A stretch of DNA of 64,000 nt from Epiperipatus broadwayi (GCA_028023455.1 JAQFVV010000017.1:7352985-7416984); one strand, 5' to 3'. Shown: positions 1-11,776, counted from the stretch's first letter. Translations and numbers: made by a program. The notes: a model not told the origin generated them from the sequence alone.

Positions 1-235
1 AATGAAATAGGAGGTCTGGGTGCTGATTACATAATGATATATTAAAAAAATACATGAAGTGGTATCACAACTTTCTATGAAAGTCCAACACTTCACTATG
101 ATTCTTTCTTAAAGAAATATTTTAGAAGTACTCAGTAGCAGTCAGTTTAATTATTAGACTAACTTCAATTTACCAAATGCTTTATCATCCATTAATAAAA
201 TCCAGATACAATTACTCTATGATATGTAAATACAA

Positions 236-635
236 GTATAATTCATAGATTTGGAGTTTAGATGTAATTGTAAGGGATTTGAACACAAACTTTCAAGTTC
301 CCTTCAGCTATCCACTCTATCTCATATAACCGATACACATGACCACACACATCAAAAAGATAAATGATCTCCATTATATGTATTTCATGCTGAACCAGCA
401 TCCATTATTTGTTCAGATCATCATCTCCCACACACATATATAATCAGTGCTCAGTTTATATAAAGATAGGAAATCTTCAAACTTTAATGGATAAGCTTCA
501 ACCTACTCTACCCTCCAACTTTTCAGCCATCCATACCATTGAAAATCTGATGATGGAATACTCAAACCCTTGTTGATGCCAATATTGTTATCATACCCAT
601 GTAGACCTTAAATCACTCTGCCCCCTCGTATGTAG
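236..635 (-). repeat. Family B hammerhead-type repeat, degenerate copy
   Basis: Read on the minus strand this copy has the family landmarks in order: a block near 520-600 (GATGATGG... in + reading), the hammerhead-like block near 363-430, and a terminal block near 270-310 with a pol III B-box-like word (TTCAAATCCC). The ribozyme core is damaged: the CTGATGA heptamer is lost, although the stem II hairpin and GAAAT remain. The unit is cut at 635 by the hAT-like insertion that follows. Confidence 0.7.
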
Positions 636-1022
636 CAGGGGTGGCCAACTTTTGTGTTCCTAAGATCTACTTTTTATTTTAAAAATGTATTGCGATCGAC
701 TTGTTGTCATAGGCGTAGTCTAAATGGAGGGAGGTGTGAAATACATACTATTTTTATATATCTATCTAGTAAAAAATAATTATTTAACGGCCAAAAAACT
801 CATGTCTGGGGCAAATAATGATGTGGCTTAATGGGCTTTATCTATCTAGAATTGAAAAAAAAATTAGAACAAAAACAAAAATAAAATAAAAAACAAACTT
901 GAAAATCTTGACTTAATTTGTTTGTTATTACTCATCAGCTCTTGCCAGATTAGCCTCCCAATCGACCAAACATGGCTTTGCAATCGACTGGTGGACCACG
1001 ATCGACTTGTTGGACAACCCTA
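636..1022. mobile_element. hAT-like non-autonomous DNA transposon (MITE)
   Basis: The left end reads CAGGGGTGGCCAACTTTTGT and the reverse complement of the right end reads TAGGGTTGTCCAACAAGT, an imperfect terminal inverted repeat of the type seen in hAT MITEs. The interior holds repeated GATCGAC words and no coding capacity. It lies inside a family B repeat, whose sequence resumes near 1025. The flanking 8-mers (GTATGTAG and ATATATAT) match only partly, so the target duplication is decayed or the right boundary is a few bases off. Confidence 0.6.
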
Positions 1023-1024
1023 AT

Positions 1025-1600
1025 ATATATGCCCATAATATATCCATTTAAATACACAGAGACACGGGCAGAATTCAGACTGAATCTGTAATAAATCAAT
1101 ACTAGTATATTGTAAGTACTGAACTTTAAGATGTAATTAAAGGGGATTTGAACACAGACTTTTAAACTTCCTTCAGCTATCTTCTCCATCTTATATAACC
1201 AATACACATGACCACACATGTGTACATATGATAAATAATTACTATCTATATTTTGTGCTGAATCAGCACTCATTATGTGGTCCAGATCATCATCTCCTCC
1301 ACACACATATAATCAACACTTATCTTAGATAGCAAATCTTCAAATTTTAATGATAGGCTTCAATCTATTCCACCCTACAACTCTTCAGCCATCCATACCA
1401 TTGCTAATCTGATGATGGGATACCCAAATCCCTTGTTGATATAAGTATTGTTGTCATGCCCATGTTGACTTTAAGTCACTATGATTACTCATGTATAGAA
1501 TATTATCCATTTAAATATCCAGAAGAGGAATGGCAGGATACAAGCTAAATCTGTAATAGTTGAATACAAGTATAATTTGTGTTTTCCTGAAAGTTTGTGA
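1025..1600 (-). repeat. Family B hammerhead-type repeat, second unit
   Basis: This is a second head-to-tail minus-strand copy of the repeat at 236-635. It shares the TTTGAACACAGACTTT block (near 1147), the hairpin block near 1245-1300 and the GATGATGG block near 1412. The hammerhead core is decayed: the segment matching CTGATGA reads ATAATGA and the GAAA is AAAA. It stands 5' of the Penelope-like pseudogene. Confidence 0.7.
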
Positions 1601-1845
1601 TGATGATGTTCTAATTGTATTCTTATATTGGACTATTTCCATAATCTAATATGAGTATTGAATGTTTTTAGAATAATTTAACTTTATTTAAATATTCCAA
1701 ATACATTCATCTGTTAGTAATAGCACATCAAACAGGTTAGTATATGCACAACATTTTGAGAGGTATTATTCTCCCCTTTTCTTCAGGTGTTACTGGCCTG
1801 ACCAGTGATTAGAATACCATCATCACAAACCTTCAGGAAAACACT
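1580..1845 (-). repeat. Family E foldback/SINE-like repeat
   Basis: The ends are inverted copies of each other: GTTTTCCTGAAAGTTTGTGA at the left and TCACAAACCTTCAGGAAAAC at the right. The interior matches, in reverse orientation, the repeat that carries a tRNA-like head at 4165 and 45668 (shared landmarks: a run near 1725 containing AGCACATCAAACAGGTTAG, and an AGGTATTATTCTCCCC block near 1762). Confidence 0.6.
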
Positions 1846-1859
1846 AAGTATTCAGTAGG

Positions 1860-4110
1860 GGCCTAATACTTTATCAAACTTTAGACATTATGAAAAATTA
1901 TGTCTAAAGCTGGCCAAAGTAGAAAATCATTTAATTTTCTTATATAAATCTGACGGGATAATTCCTAAAGGTTTGCAACTAAAATCTCCAATTTACTCTC
2001 AGAGAGCTGAGAAAATTACTCAGAGAGCAAGTGAAGCTCTGTTAAGAGAAAGAATAGATGCTCAAAGGTTTGCCAAGTATCAAACAATGCATTACATTAA
2101 TAATGTAGAATGTTTTTTTAAAAAATAAACTTACTGATGAAGACTACATGAGAGTTTCTCAAGCAGTAAGAAAATCATATTCTACATGATATGGAAAAAT
2201 AAAAGAATGCCAAAAGAAGAAACTTGCTAACCTACATGGGCATATCAAAAATCATAATGTACTAAGCAATGTACCAACTTCATCTGTTAAAAATCTCAGT
2301 TCTAAACATCTAACAGATACTGAAATTTCTGTTCTTGAAAGAGGATTAAACTTTGCCATAATACCATCTAATATTCTTTTATTATATATAATGGCAGCCA
2401 TTGAGGAAGTCATTCAAAAATTGCATTTAGAAGAAGTAACAGAATTATGCTAGAGAATAAAAAGAACACTTGACAAGCAACAAAAATTGAAGTCAAACAT
2501 ACCCTATGGGAGAGGAAAGCAATTAAATCTCTCAAAGTAGATAAATCTATAATTATTCCCTCTGCTGACAAAGGCAATGCAACAGTTGTAAGGATACAAC
2601 TCATTATAACAACAAAATACAAGAACTCCTCACAGCAGGCCAATATAAAAATGTGGCAAAAAAATCTGATAATGAACATGGAAACAAAGTTACAAGCATT
2701 ACTCAGAAAGCATTGCAGGTACTTCACTGATTCAGAAAAAGGTAAAATAACATCATATTTCAGCCAAATTCCTACCTAAAATCCATAAGGATCATGTTTC
2801 ATTAAGACCAATTGTTAGTTCTAGAGGAATCACTTTGCCAAAATTTGGCAAGATTTCTTCTCAAAGTTCTAAGTCCTTTGACATACAAGATCCAATCCTT
2901 TGTTAGAGATTCTAGACACTTTGTAGAATTAATCAAGAACATGAAAATTGAACGAACTGACTTAATGGTAAGCTTTGTTGTGGAAAGTTTATTCATGAAT
3001 GTACCATATGAAGAAGCATTGTCTATTATAAGGAAAAGATTAAATGGTGATAATAGTTAGAAACCAGAACAGCTCTTCCTATTGATAGTATAACCTACTT
3101 TCAATATAACATAGAATTCTTCCAACAAAATCAAGGAATGGCTACAGACTCACCACTGTCTCCCCTGATTAGCAATATTTACATGGAAGAACTTGAAACC
3201 ACAGTCATAATAACTACTCCATATCCACCTAAAGTTTGGCTTTGCTATGTGGATGATACATTTTTTGTATGGCCACATGATGAAGCACTGCTACAAACAT
3301 TCTAAAAATACATTAAATTCACAATAGAATCAGAAGAACAAAAATTGGCATTCTTAGACTCCCTCATGGCAAAATCAAACCTACAGTTTATCAAGAACCT
3401 ACACATACTGGAAAATACCTAGCCTATACATCCAATCACACCAGAAACAAAATATGGAGTTATACTATCACTATGGAAAAGAGCAAAAGAAGTTTGTTCA
3501 GAAAACATGATTTGGAAAAAGAAAAGATCTATATAAAACAAATTTCTTAAGAAAAATGGTTATCCATCTGCTGTTATTAAGAAAACATTGAATAGAAACA
3601 AAAAAAAACCCATCAAGAGAAAATACAATTATTGGTACTGTAGTGTACCCATAGATTCCAAAAATAGCAGACAAATTAAGGAAAATCTGCAATCAGTATA
3701 ACATCAGAACAGCTTTCCAGAGCCATACCACACTACAAGAAATTCTAACATCTACAAAATCTAAACTTGAAATACTGAAAAAAAAAACTGCATCTATGAA
3801 ATACTGAGTGAATGTGGAAAAACATATATTAGTGAGACGAGTCATTCCATTGAAAAATACTTTCAAGAACATAAACTGATGATTAGAAGACAAAAAACAG
3901 GTGTGTCTAAGGTAACAGGCCATGTATGTACCAATGCACATATGTTCAATTGGGAAAATACAAAAATTTTGATAGAGCAGAAAAGGTACAAAGAAGAAAA
4001 TTTAAAGCTGTTCACATAACATTGGCAAAAAATTCCATAAGCCAACCCAGTAGGACAATACATAATGTATGGAAACCTCTAATCAACTTTTGCTCTTAGG
4101 AAAAAGTGGA
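1860..4110 (+). pseudogene. Decayed Penelope-like retroelement ORF (RT + GIY-YIG)
   Basis: Pieces in three frames line up with one Penelope-like polyprotein. An N-terminal block near 1910-2126 contains IIPKGLQLK. A block at 2300-2590 contains HLTDTEISVLERGLNFAIIP and a region related to the conserved ADKGNATVV motif. The RT core at 2790-3060 includes RPIV, RDSRHF and the VSF-V-SLF-NVPYEEAL block. After that come a SPLSPLISNIYMEE block near 3150 and the catalytic YVDD at 3246-3257. A C-terminal GIY-YIG nuclease-like domain near 3790-4070 has ECGKTYISETS (3810-3842), where YISET replaces the usual YIGET. Numerous stops and frameshifts make it non-functional. The RT and GIY-YIG combination in this order is diagnostic of Penelope-like elements, in which the nuclease is thought to open the target. 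Confidence 0.88.
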
Positions 4111-4161
4111 GAAATCAGGAGGAACCTCATAGATAAATATATGAAATTTTTACTGAATGTT

Positions 4162-4425
4162 GCCTTTGGCAGGATGGCTGTTGGTTAGAGTATAACCTTA
4201 AAATTCAATAATCAAGAATCTAAGAATCTCAGTTCAAATCTCATGCTAGTACTGTCATTGATCAGGCTATCAACACCTGAAAAAGAGGGGAGAATAATAC
4301 CTCTCAAAACATTGTGCATATACTAACCTGTTTGATGTGCTATTACTAACAGTTGAATGTATTTGGAATATTTAAATAAAGTTAAATTTTTCTAAAGACA
4401 TTCAATATAAATATTAGATGATGAA
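4162..4425 (+). repeat. Family E repeat with tRNA-like head
   Basis: The head (TTTGGCAGGATGGCTGTTGG) resembles a tRNA with an A-box, and a degenerate B-box (AGTTCAAATCTC) follows near 4230. The body (CACCTGAAAAAGAGGGGAG onward) and the tail ending near AATAAAGTTAAATTTTTC match 45668-46090 and, reversed, 1580-1845. It is likely a tRNA-derived SINE or SINE-foldback composite inserted just after the Penelope pseudogene. Confidence 0.6.
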
Positions 4426-4439
4426 AATAGTCCAACATA

Positions 4440-5115
4440 AAAATACAATAAGTATAATTTGTAGAGTTTAGATGAATTATAAGGGATATGAACACAAACA
4501 AACTCTATCTCATATAACTGATATACATGTCCACACATGAAAAAGATAAATGATCTTCAATGTACATATTTCATGCTGAAACAGCAGTTGGTCCAGATCA
4601 TCATTTCCCACACATGGATATAATCTGTGTTCACTTTATATTAAGATAGTAAATCTTCAAAATCCAAGTATATAAATTATACTTGTATTCAAACATTACA
4701 GATTCAGCCTGCATTTTGCCCATTCCTCTTTGGTGTACGTAAATGGACAAAGTCCTATACATGAGGGGTCAAAGTGACTTAAAGTCAACATGGGCATGAC
4801 AATAATATTGGCATCAATAAGAGATTTGGAGATTCCATCATCATATTTTCAATGGTATGGATGGCTGAATAGCTGGAGAGCAGAGTAGATTGAAAGTTTG
4901 AAGATTGGCTATTTTAACATAAACCAAGCACTGATTATATATGTCTGTGGGAGATAATGATCTGGACCAACTGATAAGTGCTGATTCAGCACAAATACTG
5001 GATATCATTTATCTTTTTCACACATATGTGGTCGTTTCTATTGGTTATATGAGATAGAGTAAATAGCTGAAAGGAGCTTAAAAGTCTGTGTTCAAATCCC
5101 TTATAATTAATTATT
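4440..5115. repeat. Family B repeat, inverted pair
   Basis: Two family B copies lie tail to tail: minus orientation at 4440-4680 and plus orientation at 4680-5115. The plus arm retains GGACCAACTGATAAGTGC near 4965, a hammerhead core with one substitution (CTGATAA), and GAAA has become CAAA. Together with 236-1600 it brackets the Penelope-like pseudogene, compatible with pseudo-LTRs, though orientation does not match on both sides. Confidence 0.65.
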
Positions 5116-5494
5116 CAATGAGAAAATAGAGTTTATAATAATTCAAAACTGTTTTCAATCTTTCAAATCCATTTATGAGTGATAATTAAATAAAAATAGA
5201 AACTTTGCTACAAATATCATCAGAGATAAGATCATCTTTTAACAGTATATAAGACGAATGGATAAAGTGAAACTGTATCCAAAGGTAATTATCATATTCA
5301 ATGATGGCATAGCAGTTTATAACACAGAGAAAGATTGTTTACAGTAAAAATTTATGAACATGTAATGAGTTTGAAGTAGTTTAGATCAGAGAAACAACCT
5401 AATTTCACAAAAGTTATTAAAGTATTGAAATCCAAATTTATCATGTTTGTTTCTTCTTATGCATATAGGTAAAAGTATTTATAAATAAAATACA
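5116..5494. other. AT-rich DNA without recognisable feature
   Basis: No open frame, RNA gene or repeat landmark seen. Confidence 0.5.
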
Positions 5495-5695
5495 ATCATC
5501 ATCATCATTCTCAAACATCAGTCTACTTCAAGAAGAAGGTCTCAAAGTTCAATTCATCTCAAATCTCTAGCTTCTTCTCTCCACATTATGCCAGCACACT
5601 TCCTTATTTCATCCATTTATCTCACCTGTGGTCTCTTTCTAGGGCTTTTACAATCTTTTAGAATCCAGGTTAAGATTTCAACTGCCTGTTATCAT
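5495..5695 (-). pseudogene. LINE reverse-transcriptase C-terminal tail, fragment
   Basis: On the minus strand the translation includes PxKRPQVR-MDEIRKCAG and then a REEARDL-like piece. This is the basic tail found downstream of the RT domain in many LINE proteins (R-P/G-R-P-x-x-R-W-x-D-x-I/V). Stops interrupt it. Copies of the same family lie at 9770-10200, 28384-28650 and 42975-43290. The upstream RT domain is absent, so it is a 5'-truncated relic. Confidence 0.6.
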
Positions 5696-7374
5696 CTCCT
5701 TTAGCAAATAAATCACAAGCTGTCATGACAAACCAGATTCACTATAAGAAAACATTCACCCAAATATTTTTTTCCCCAGAATAAAATAAAAGACCAATTT
5801 GAAATTGTGATCTGCTAAAATTTGTGATGCATGAGTTGTACACTCTGCTCATGGAAGGATAGCATTAATATGTGGTATTTGATGAATTGAAAGTTTATTT
5901 TAGAAGTCAAACAACAAAGAAAAGCAGTTTAACTCTTAAACTTCAGTATTATTCATATATGCAGTCAGTCAAAAAATTTATATGGCACATAAAGTAAAAC
6001 TATAACATGCTATTAATATGAATAATTCATATCCCTACTGATCTGTGTTCACCACAATTTAAATAATTATATAGGGAACAATTAATATGGTTAAAAAAAG
6101 ATGAGATGCCTTATGATCTGCGTTGAAAAGTGATCCTGGACAAGTAAAAATATTACCATAGTCAATTAATGATAGTGTTTACCTGAGATTGGGTAAACAG
6201 TAATAAGGTTTAAATAAAGAAAGCAAGAGTAAGGAAACAAATGAATAATTCCATCATTTGATCTTTTTTTATGGAGAGACAAATAAGATGGGAAGATGGT
6301 AATCATCATCATCGTCAATTAAAAAGTACATTGTGTGAGTCTAAGTTTAAATATGAAGAATTTTGGAATTATAATAGATATAAATGTTTGAACTGATAAA
6401 CTATATATACATTGATTGGCAGTGGCTTCCTTGGTTCACCATATTGAAATATCGATCAAACGCAAAATATGTTTGATTATATAAAGAAGTACAACAAAAG
6501 CATTGGTGTATATTCAAGTTTGTCAGAATTTTGTACATGTAATGGCTAACAGATAATAAAAAGGCTTGCAATGTATGTGCATTATCTAAAAGTCAATGGA
6601 AATTACCACAAATTAAGGTCTCATTTTAATTTTATAAATATAATTGGTAATGAATAGAAAAGGTGAATCATGTATTTATCATTAATATCAGGTTTAAGGT
6701 TGTGTTCAAATTCCAAATGAGCAGTAAGAGCCATAAAGACCAATCTTGCATGACCAATATTGCATCATTTTAATATAGAATAAAAAGATTTATTTAGTAC
6801 TACATATTTCCTTAAAGGGATATTAAACACTGAAAAGATATGCTACTTCAAAGTTAAGTCACTTTGAAATTTAGATATATCACATGATTACTATTTCCTA
6901 TGCTACAGAACAGCAATCTTTGAACAATTGTTTTTTTTTTTTTTAAAAATATAAATTTTTACAATAAGCCAATGGCTGTTTTTAAGATCGAGCAATGGTT
7001 TACAGTAAAAACACATACATTTTATTCTTTCTTAATTATAACTTTCTAATTTGATATGCCATATTTTTTATAATAAAGTATTTTCTGCATGCAATGCTAA
7101 ATTTTATAAAATTTTAGAATATACTTAAAGTTAATACTGATTTTAAAACATTAAAGTAATTAGAAAGATTGTACTTTCAGGATAAAAGAGGCTAGCCAAT
7201 TATGTTTCTATAAGAGGAAAAAATTATTGAAAGAAAAAAGAATATTGCCCAAAGTGTTGCATAATAGGATCTAAGTTAAACATTTCATAATTTACTTTAT
7301 TTCAAAAATAGAATATGATAGCTTTTTTCTTATTCTTACTGCCTCAGTAAATGCATGAATAAGCACATACTCCA
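5696..7374. other. Anonymous AT-rich intergenic DNA
   Basis: No gene or known element seen. Short homopolymer runs (T16 near 6929) and scattered A/T tracts only. Confidence 0.5.
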
Positions 7375-7504
7375 TGAAATATATATATGTGCCCCCTCAA
7401 TTTATTATTAAGTACATTATTATTTTTTTAAATTTTGTTTGTACTATAATTTTAATTTATGTATGTATACTATACATATAAAAAACATTTGTATTATATA
7501 TATA
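7375..7504. repeat. TA-rich low-complexity tract
   Basis: Imperfect (TA)n and TATG runs at about 7380-7400 and 7480-7517 border the direct repeat that follows. Confidence 0.6.
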
Positions 7505-8035
7505 TAATATAAATATATGGGCCTATAAATAAAGGTGGAATTCCAGCTTTATTGTTAAAAGGAGGTTGCCTTGACAACAATTTGAGATTGTGAATTTTTA
7601 TCTATATTGGGATTGTTTAAATATTAACTGGTTTCTAATGGTTATTTATAAACCCATTTAGCTTTGAGCATTATTATACTTATAATTTAAATAATACTTT
7701 GGGTATAATTTTTAAATTTATAATTGCAATTTGTAATGTTATAATTGACTATTTATTAGTCTGCTTTCAGAACAGGTTATATTTACCTGTTTAAAGAGGT
7801 TTATTTAAACTTCTTTGTATCAATAATTTTAATCTGTGGGTCAGGTTGCAATCTTTAGAGTCTATATAAATATATGGGACAATAAATAAAGGTGGGATTC
7901 CATCTTTATTGGTAAAAAGAGGTTGCCTTGACAACAGTTTGAGATTGCCGATTTTTTTATCAAGATTGGGATTGCCTAAGTGTTGACTGGTTTTTAATGC
8001 TTATATATATATTGGAAAGTTCTATATACTTGCTG
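7505..8035 (+). repeat. Direct repeat pair (family D), about 150 bp each
   Basis: Segments about 7509-7660 and 7865-8015 are near-identical in order: AATATATGGG, TAAATAAAGGTGG-ATTCCA, TTTATTG-TAAAA, GGTTGCCTTGACAACA, TTTGAGATTG, then ATTGGGATTG and GACTGGTTT. Both carry the inverted-repeat word GTTGCCTTGACAAC (7565-7578 and 7922-7935). Spacing of the two copies is about 357 bp. No ORF. Looks like an old tandem or segmental duplication, or two copies of a short element. Confidence 0.75.
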
Positions 8036-9408
8036 TTCAGTAAACAGTACATTCTATTCTACTCATTGTTTATCAACAATATGTGAGCCATTGCACACCA
8101 TTTATGTTTGAGTTCAAAAGAGAGAAGAAAGCTTAATAATTTGATAGAATAATAATAGAAACATATGACTACAATATTTGTTATAGTAATTTTTCCATAT
8201 CTGTAACTTTTGGTTTCAAGACTTGTACTAATTATTGAAGAACATGGACAGCAATGAATCATATTTAATTTCTGTTATTAACATATATTTACAGCAGAGC
8301 TTTATTCAACATACATATATAATATGTATACTTATAAATAAAAAATATATCAGTCATAACACAAAAGACATCAACAAAGATAGCAAACAAAAATATAAAC
8401 TATAATGAATTTTGTTTTTTTAGAAAAGTATATATATTTTCCTAACATAAGAAATCTGTTACTGTTTTTTAAGGTTAAATAAGTAGTAATATTCAACTAA
8501 AGGTTAAACATTTTAAATATCTCCCTTTTCTTTTAAAATACAATAATAGTATTTTAAAACTTTTTTTTGCAATCATATAAAATATATAAATAATTATAAT
8601 AAATTAGAAAATTAAAGATTTGTTAAAAGAATTATCAGCTATTTGTTTTAAATGTCTTCATAGCATCTATGGTAATTATGAGCTAAAAATTAAAATTTAG
8701 AAAATCAAAAAAATTTTTAAAAAAACTAATTTTAACCATTTCATGTAATATTTTTTTGAAAAGTGAATAATTGATAGATATAGCAATCCTAGATAAAATG
8801 GAATTATTGCAATTTTTAAAATTAATAGTAATAAATTTGTGATTGGAGAATTTTATCAAGTGTATATAGATAGTTTTGTTTTTAAACATAATATGAAAAA
8901 GAAAAGACTTTATTTATATATATATACATTGATAGCAAAGCAAAAACTTTTGTATGCTGAAGTTATAACAACATAATTTTAAGTAATTTATGATTTCTGG
9001 AATACAGTTATAAATGAACGTATTTAAATAAGATGTTAATAGACAAAATCTGACTTTATGGATATATAAGTATCATGGGACAGTTTCAGAAGAACTCTTT
9101 TTATTAGAAATTCGGCTCTTAAACCACTAAACAGAAATAGGATAAATTTGAATCTTATTTGTATTAAGCAGATTTATTTTATTTTAAATTTATTTATTAT
9201 TTATTTTATTTTATATGCCCAGAAATTTTATTTCAATGGTATCCCAAATACAGTTTTGTAATGTTAAGCTTTGCTCAAATTTCGTTTAGCTTAGAACAAA
9301 TTCTTAATATACAACTCGATTTCAGTGGTAATTAAAATATCATCCAAGTAGAGACTAATTTATTCCATACCTTAAAATAAGCTATTCATGTTGACTTGAA
9401 ATACATTA
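8036..9408. other. Anonymous AT-rich DNA
   Basis: Very AT-rich; short open frames here have no recognisable domain and biased composition expected by chance. No RNA gene or inverted repeat of note. Confidence 0.5.
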
Positions 9409-9416
9409 GGTACAAG

Positions 9417-9581
9417 CAGGGCCAGCGGAAGCGGGCATGCAACGCATGCTAGGCATGCGGGCGCTGGCAGAAGGAGGCGCCATCACTGAGAGATTAGCAT
9501 CTGAAAAAGAAGGCGTCATCCCTGACAAGGGCACCAAAATCAAATTTGCATGCGGGCGCCTAGTACCCAGCGCCGGCTCTG
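9417..9581. mobile_element. hAT-superfamily MITE, 165 bp, with 8-bp target duplication
   Basis: It begins CAGGGCCAGCG and its reverse-complemented end begins CAGAGCCGGCG, a hAT-style terminal inverted repeat. The flanks GGTACAAG (9409-9416) and GGTACAAC (9582-9589) match at 7 of 8 positions, the length of duplication expected of hAT transposases. It is an island of high G+C in AT-rich surroundings, with GCGGGCATGC and GCGGGCGC words. It has no coding capacity and would need a transposase in trans. Confidence 0.85.
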
Positions 9582-9769
9582 GGTACAACTATAATTCCAC
9601 AAGATAGCTTACTTAGCAATTCCATCAGATTTGTTAATCTGGCAAAGTCTTAAAACATGTACTAAATTTGCCTTATAAATTAATCCACGTTTTGATAAAT
9701 GATCTTTTTCTAAATTTTTGGTTATGCTTTCAATTAGTACTTAATTTTTCTATGTTAAAAAGATTTTTG

Positions 9770-10200
9770 ACATATGTATCATCATCATCCTTTTCAACCA
9801 TTATCGATCCATTGCAGAAAGGTCTCTACAAGTTGAATCCATCTTCTCTGATCTCTAGCTTCTCTTCTCCACACGATCCAGAATACTTCCTAATTTCATC
9901 CATCTATCTCACATGTGGTCTTTTTCTAGGTCTTTTATCATTACCTCTTCTAGGAATATATTCATCCCAACTCCACTTTAGTCTCTTATCTTTCAATGAT
10001 GTCAGTAACACTTGTTTGTTCTCTCACTTGTGTATTTCATTTTTGATTTCTTCTTGTTACTCCTAAAATGAATCTCTCCCATCTTTTTATACTTCATTGA
10101 GTGGTCTGAAGTACCTGCGTTGCTCTTCTGTTAAGTGGCACATCTCAGATCCATAAGTAAAGCACCAAATCACATTCCTTTTCAACACCCATAGGCATAT
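9770..10200 (-). pseudogene. LINE reverse-transcriptase C-terminal tail
   Basis: On the minus strand translated pieces read, in order: CFTYGSEMCHLTEEQRRYF, LKDKRLKWSWDEYIPRR, RPRKRPHVR-MDEIRKY and EEKLEIREDGFNL. This is the standard C-terminal order of many LINE proteins (LLYGSETW...; RRLRWFGH...; GRPRxRWxDxI...; A-DR). Several stops and frame changes break it. It is the longest copy of this LINE family in the window. The open frame on the opposite strand (9668-10066) is an antisense shadow. Confidence 0.75.
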
Positions 10201-10644
10201 TTCCTTTTAATATTTATTTCTATCAAGAGCACCCAATTTTATTTTTTCAGACGGTAATCCAGAGTTTTTCCTCATTCAGATATGGTTTTTCATAAATTAT
10301 TTTGATCATTATTTGATCTTAGACATTTGGTGCTTATTTTTAAATAGGTAACGTATATAAAAATGGATTTTTCTTTTAGCTTCACACACTCTTTAATTAG
10401 CAAGCTACATGGATTGACTCATCAGACTTTATTAATGCTCTCTAGCTACTTAAAGAATTCTTTTATTAGTTTTACTCGGACTCTTAGTATTAATTAATCA
10501 GGTAAAACTCCTATTGCTTTTCTAACTAAGTAAGACATATAGCAAAAAATATATCATTTTTTTCTATGTTAAATATTAAAGTAAAAGGCTTATAATTTTA
10601 TCTTGAAAGTACAATAAAATATTCGTTAACTAATCTGCAACATT
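10201..10644. other. AT-rich DNA without recognisable feature
   Basis: Nothing supported seen. The sequence may include the 5' remainder of the LINE fragment, but no protein similarity is visible. Confidence 0.4.
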
Positions 10645-10860
10645 AAAACAGGCAAAACTCTCCATAGAGTAGTCCCACTCAATGCCAACCAGAGTAATTA
10701 ATGGATGCCAGAAGACTTGTGCATAAAATCCCCACCTAATGCCTTTTCATCCAATATCCCCAGACTACTATTGTATGGAGAGTTTTGCCTGTTTTAATAA
10801 CAGTTATGTGTTAGCATAAGAAATGGTGATCGTGTGATGTTTAGTGGTTTAATCTGCAAC
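10645..10860. mobile_element. Family A foldback repeat, short copy without ribozyme core
   Basis: Outer ends are inverted: AAAACAGGCAAAACTCTCCAT at 10645 and ATGGAGAGTTTTGCCTGTTTT near 10778. The left arm runs through CCAATATCCCCAGACTA, after which the expected hammerhead and right arm are missing and the sequence jumps to the right terminal repeat. The distal family end (reverse of CACTAAACATCACA) follows to 10850. An internal deletion derivative. Confidence 0.75.
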
Positions 10861-11185
10861 ATACTTTATTTTTTGCTTCCCTGATAGTTTATTAAAGAAT
10901 TTTAATTTTAATAATCTAACTTGTAACTTTTAAAACAGTCTTCAAATACTATTTATTTAAAATAAAATCTGCAATTTAGAATGCTTAAACAAGATCTTTT
11001 GTATGTATTTCAGATATGAAACAAACGAAACCAAAATATAAATAGTATGCTTCAAAATGATTTAAATAGAAAAATTGTAATTATTATAAAGTTAAAAATG
11101 AATTAAATTGTATTTATTAAATAAATGTCTGTATTAACTGTAATAAAAAATCCGGTTATTTATATACTGCACATACGTATGTAAT
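10861..11185. other. AT-rich spacer
   Basis: No feature seen between the family A repeat and the LTR element. Confidence 0.5.
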
Positions 11186-11776
11186 TGTTGTGTTTAGCTT
11201 GGCTTACAGGTTCGGTTCCAAACCAACAGACAAATGATGACAAACTACTCAACAATTAATTTGTATAATTTATTAGTTACAAAAATATACACGCATATTA
11301 GTTAATCAAACATATAAATATGGTTTATACAATTTAATGCTGATGTAGTCGTGCCGAGTAATGGAACTTATTTCCAGTTATATAAGTAGCCTGCCTCGTG
11401 AGCTCAAGTAAGACTCTTCCAGTTGTAGTGGACAGCTTGCTTCGAGTTGGTTGCAGACGTAGCAGTTTCCAGTCCTTATATGGACTTGCCTCACTGCGTG
11501 AACGTCACAATAATGACTAGAGAAAATACCTTCGCTGATGGTAGAGGGTTTATTGGAGAGCACGTTCAGTCGTTCAGGTTGTCAGAAGTAATTTCTCTCT
11601 GCCATGCCTCTAAAAAGGCTGATTATTTAATGGAAGATCCCCTACCTTACTGAAAACACTTGTATTATGTGCTTGAACCCCAACGAAGGATTTATTCCCA
11701 ATGGATAATGACCGGGCACTAGCCAATCAGGCAAGGAATCTGGAATAGTCCACTTCTAAGGCAAGGTCAGATATGA
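11186..11776 (-). mobile_element. 3' LTR of Ty3/Gypsy-like element
   Basis: About 590 bp directly repeated at 13878-14477. It starts (plus strand) TGTTGTGTTTAGC and ends near GGTCAGATATGA; minus-strand reading ends in ...AACACAACA. It shares long near-identical tracts with the right copy, for example ATATAAGTAGCCTGCCTCGT and GGCAAGGAATCTGGAATAGT. A purine-rich tract (AGGGGAATAGA on the minus strand, just inside at about 11780-11792) suits a polypurine primer next to a 3' LTR. The short open frames here are part of the LTR, not host genes. Confidence 0.88.

Noticed and set aside
2812-3060. Separate small gene at 2812-3060
   Set aside because: It is the RT core segment of the decayed Penelope-like ORF, not an independent gene.
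9668-10066. 132-codon plus-strand frame that looks like a hydrophobic membrane protein
   Set aside because: It is antisense to a LINE tail that reads clearly on the minus strand; hydrophobicity follows from the T-rich strand.
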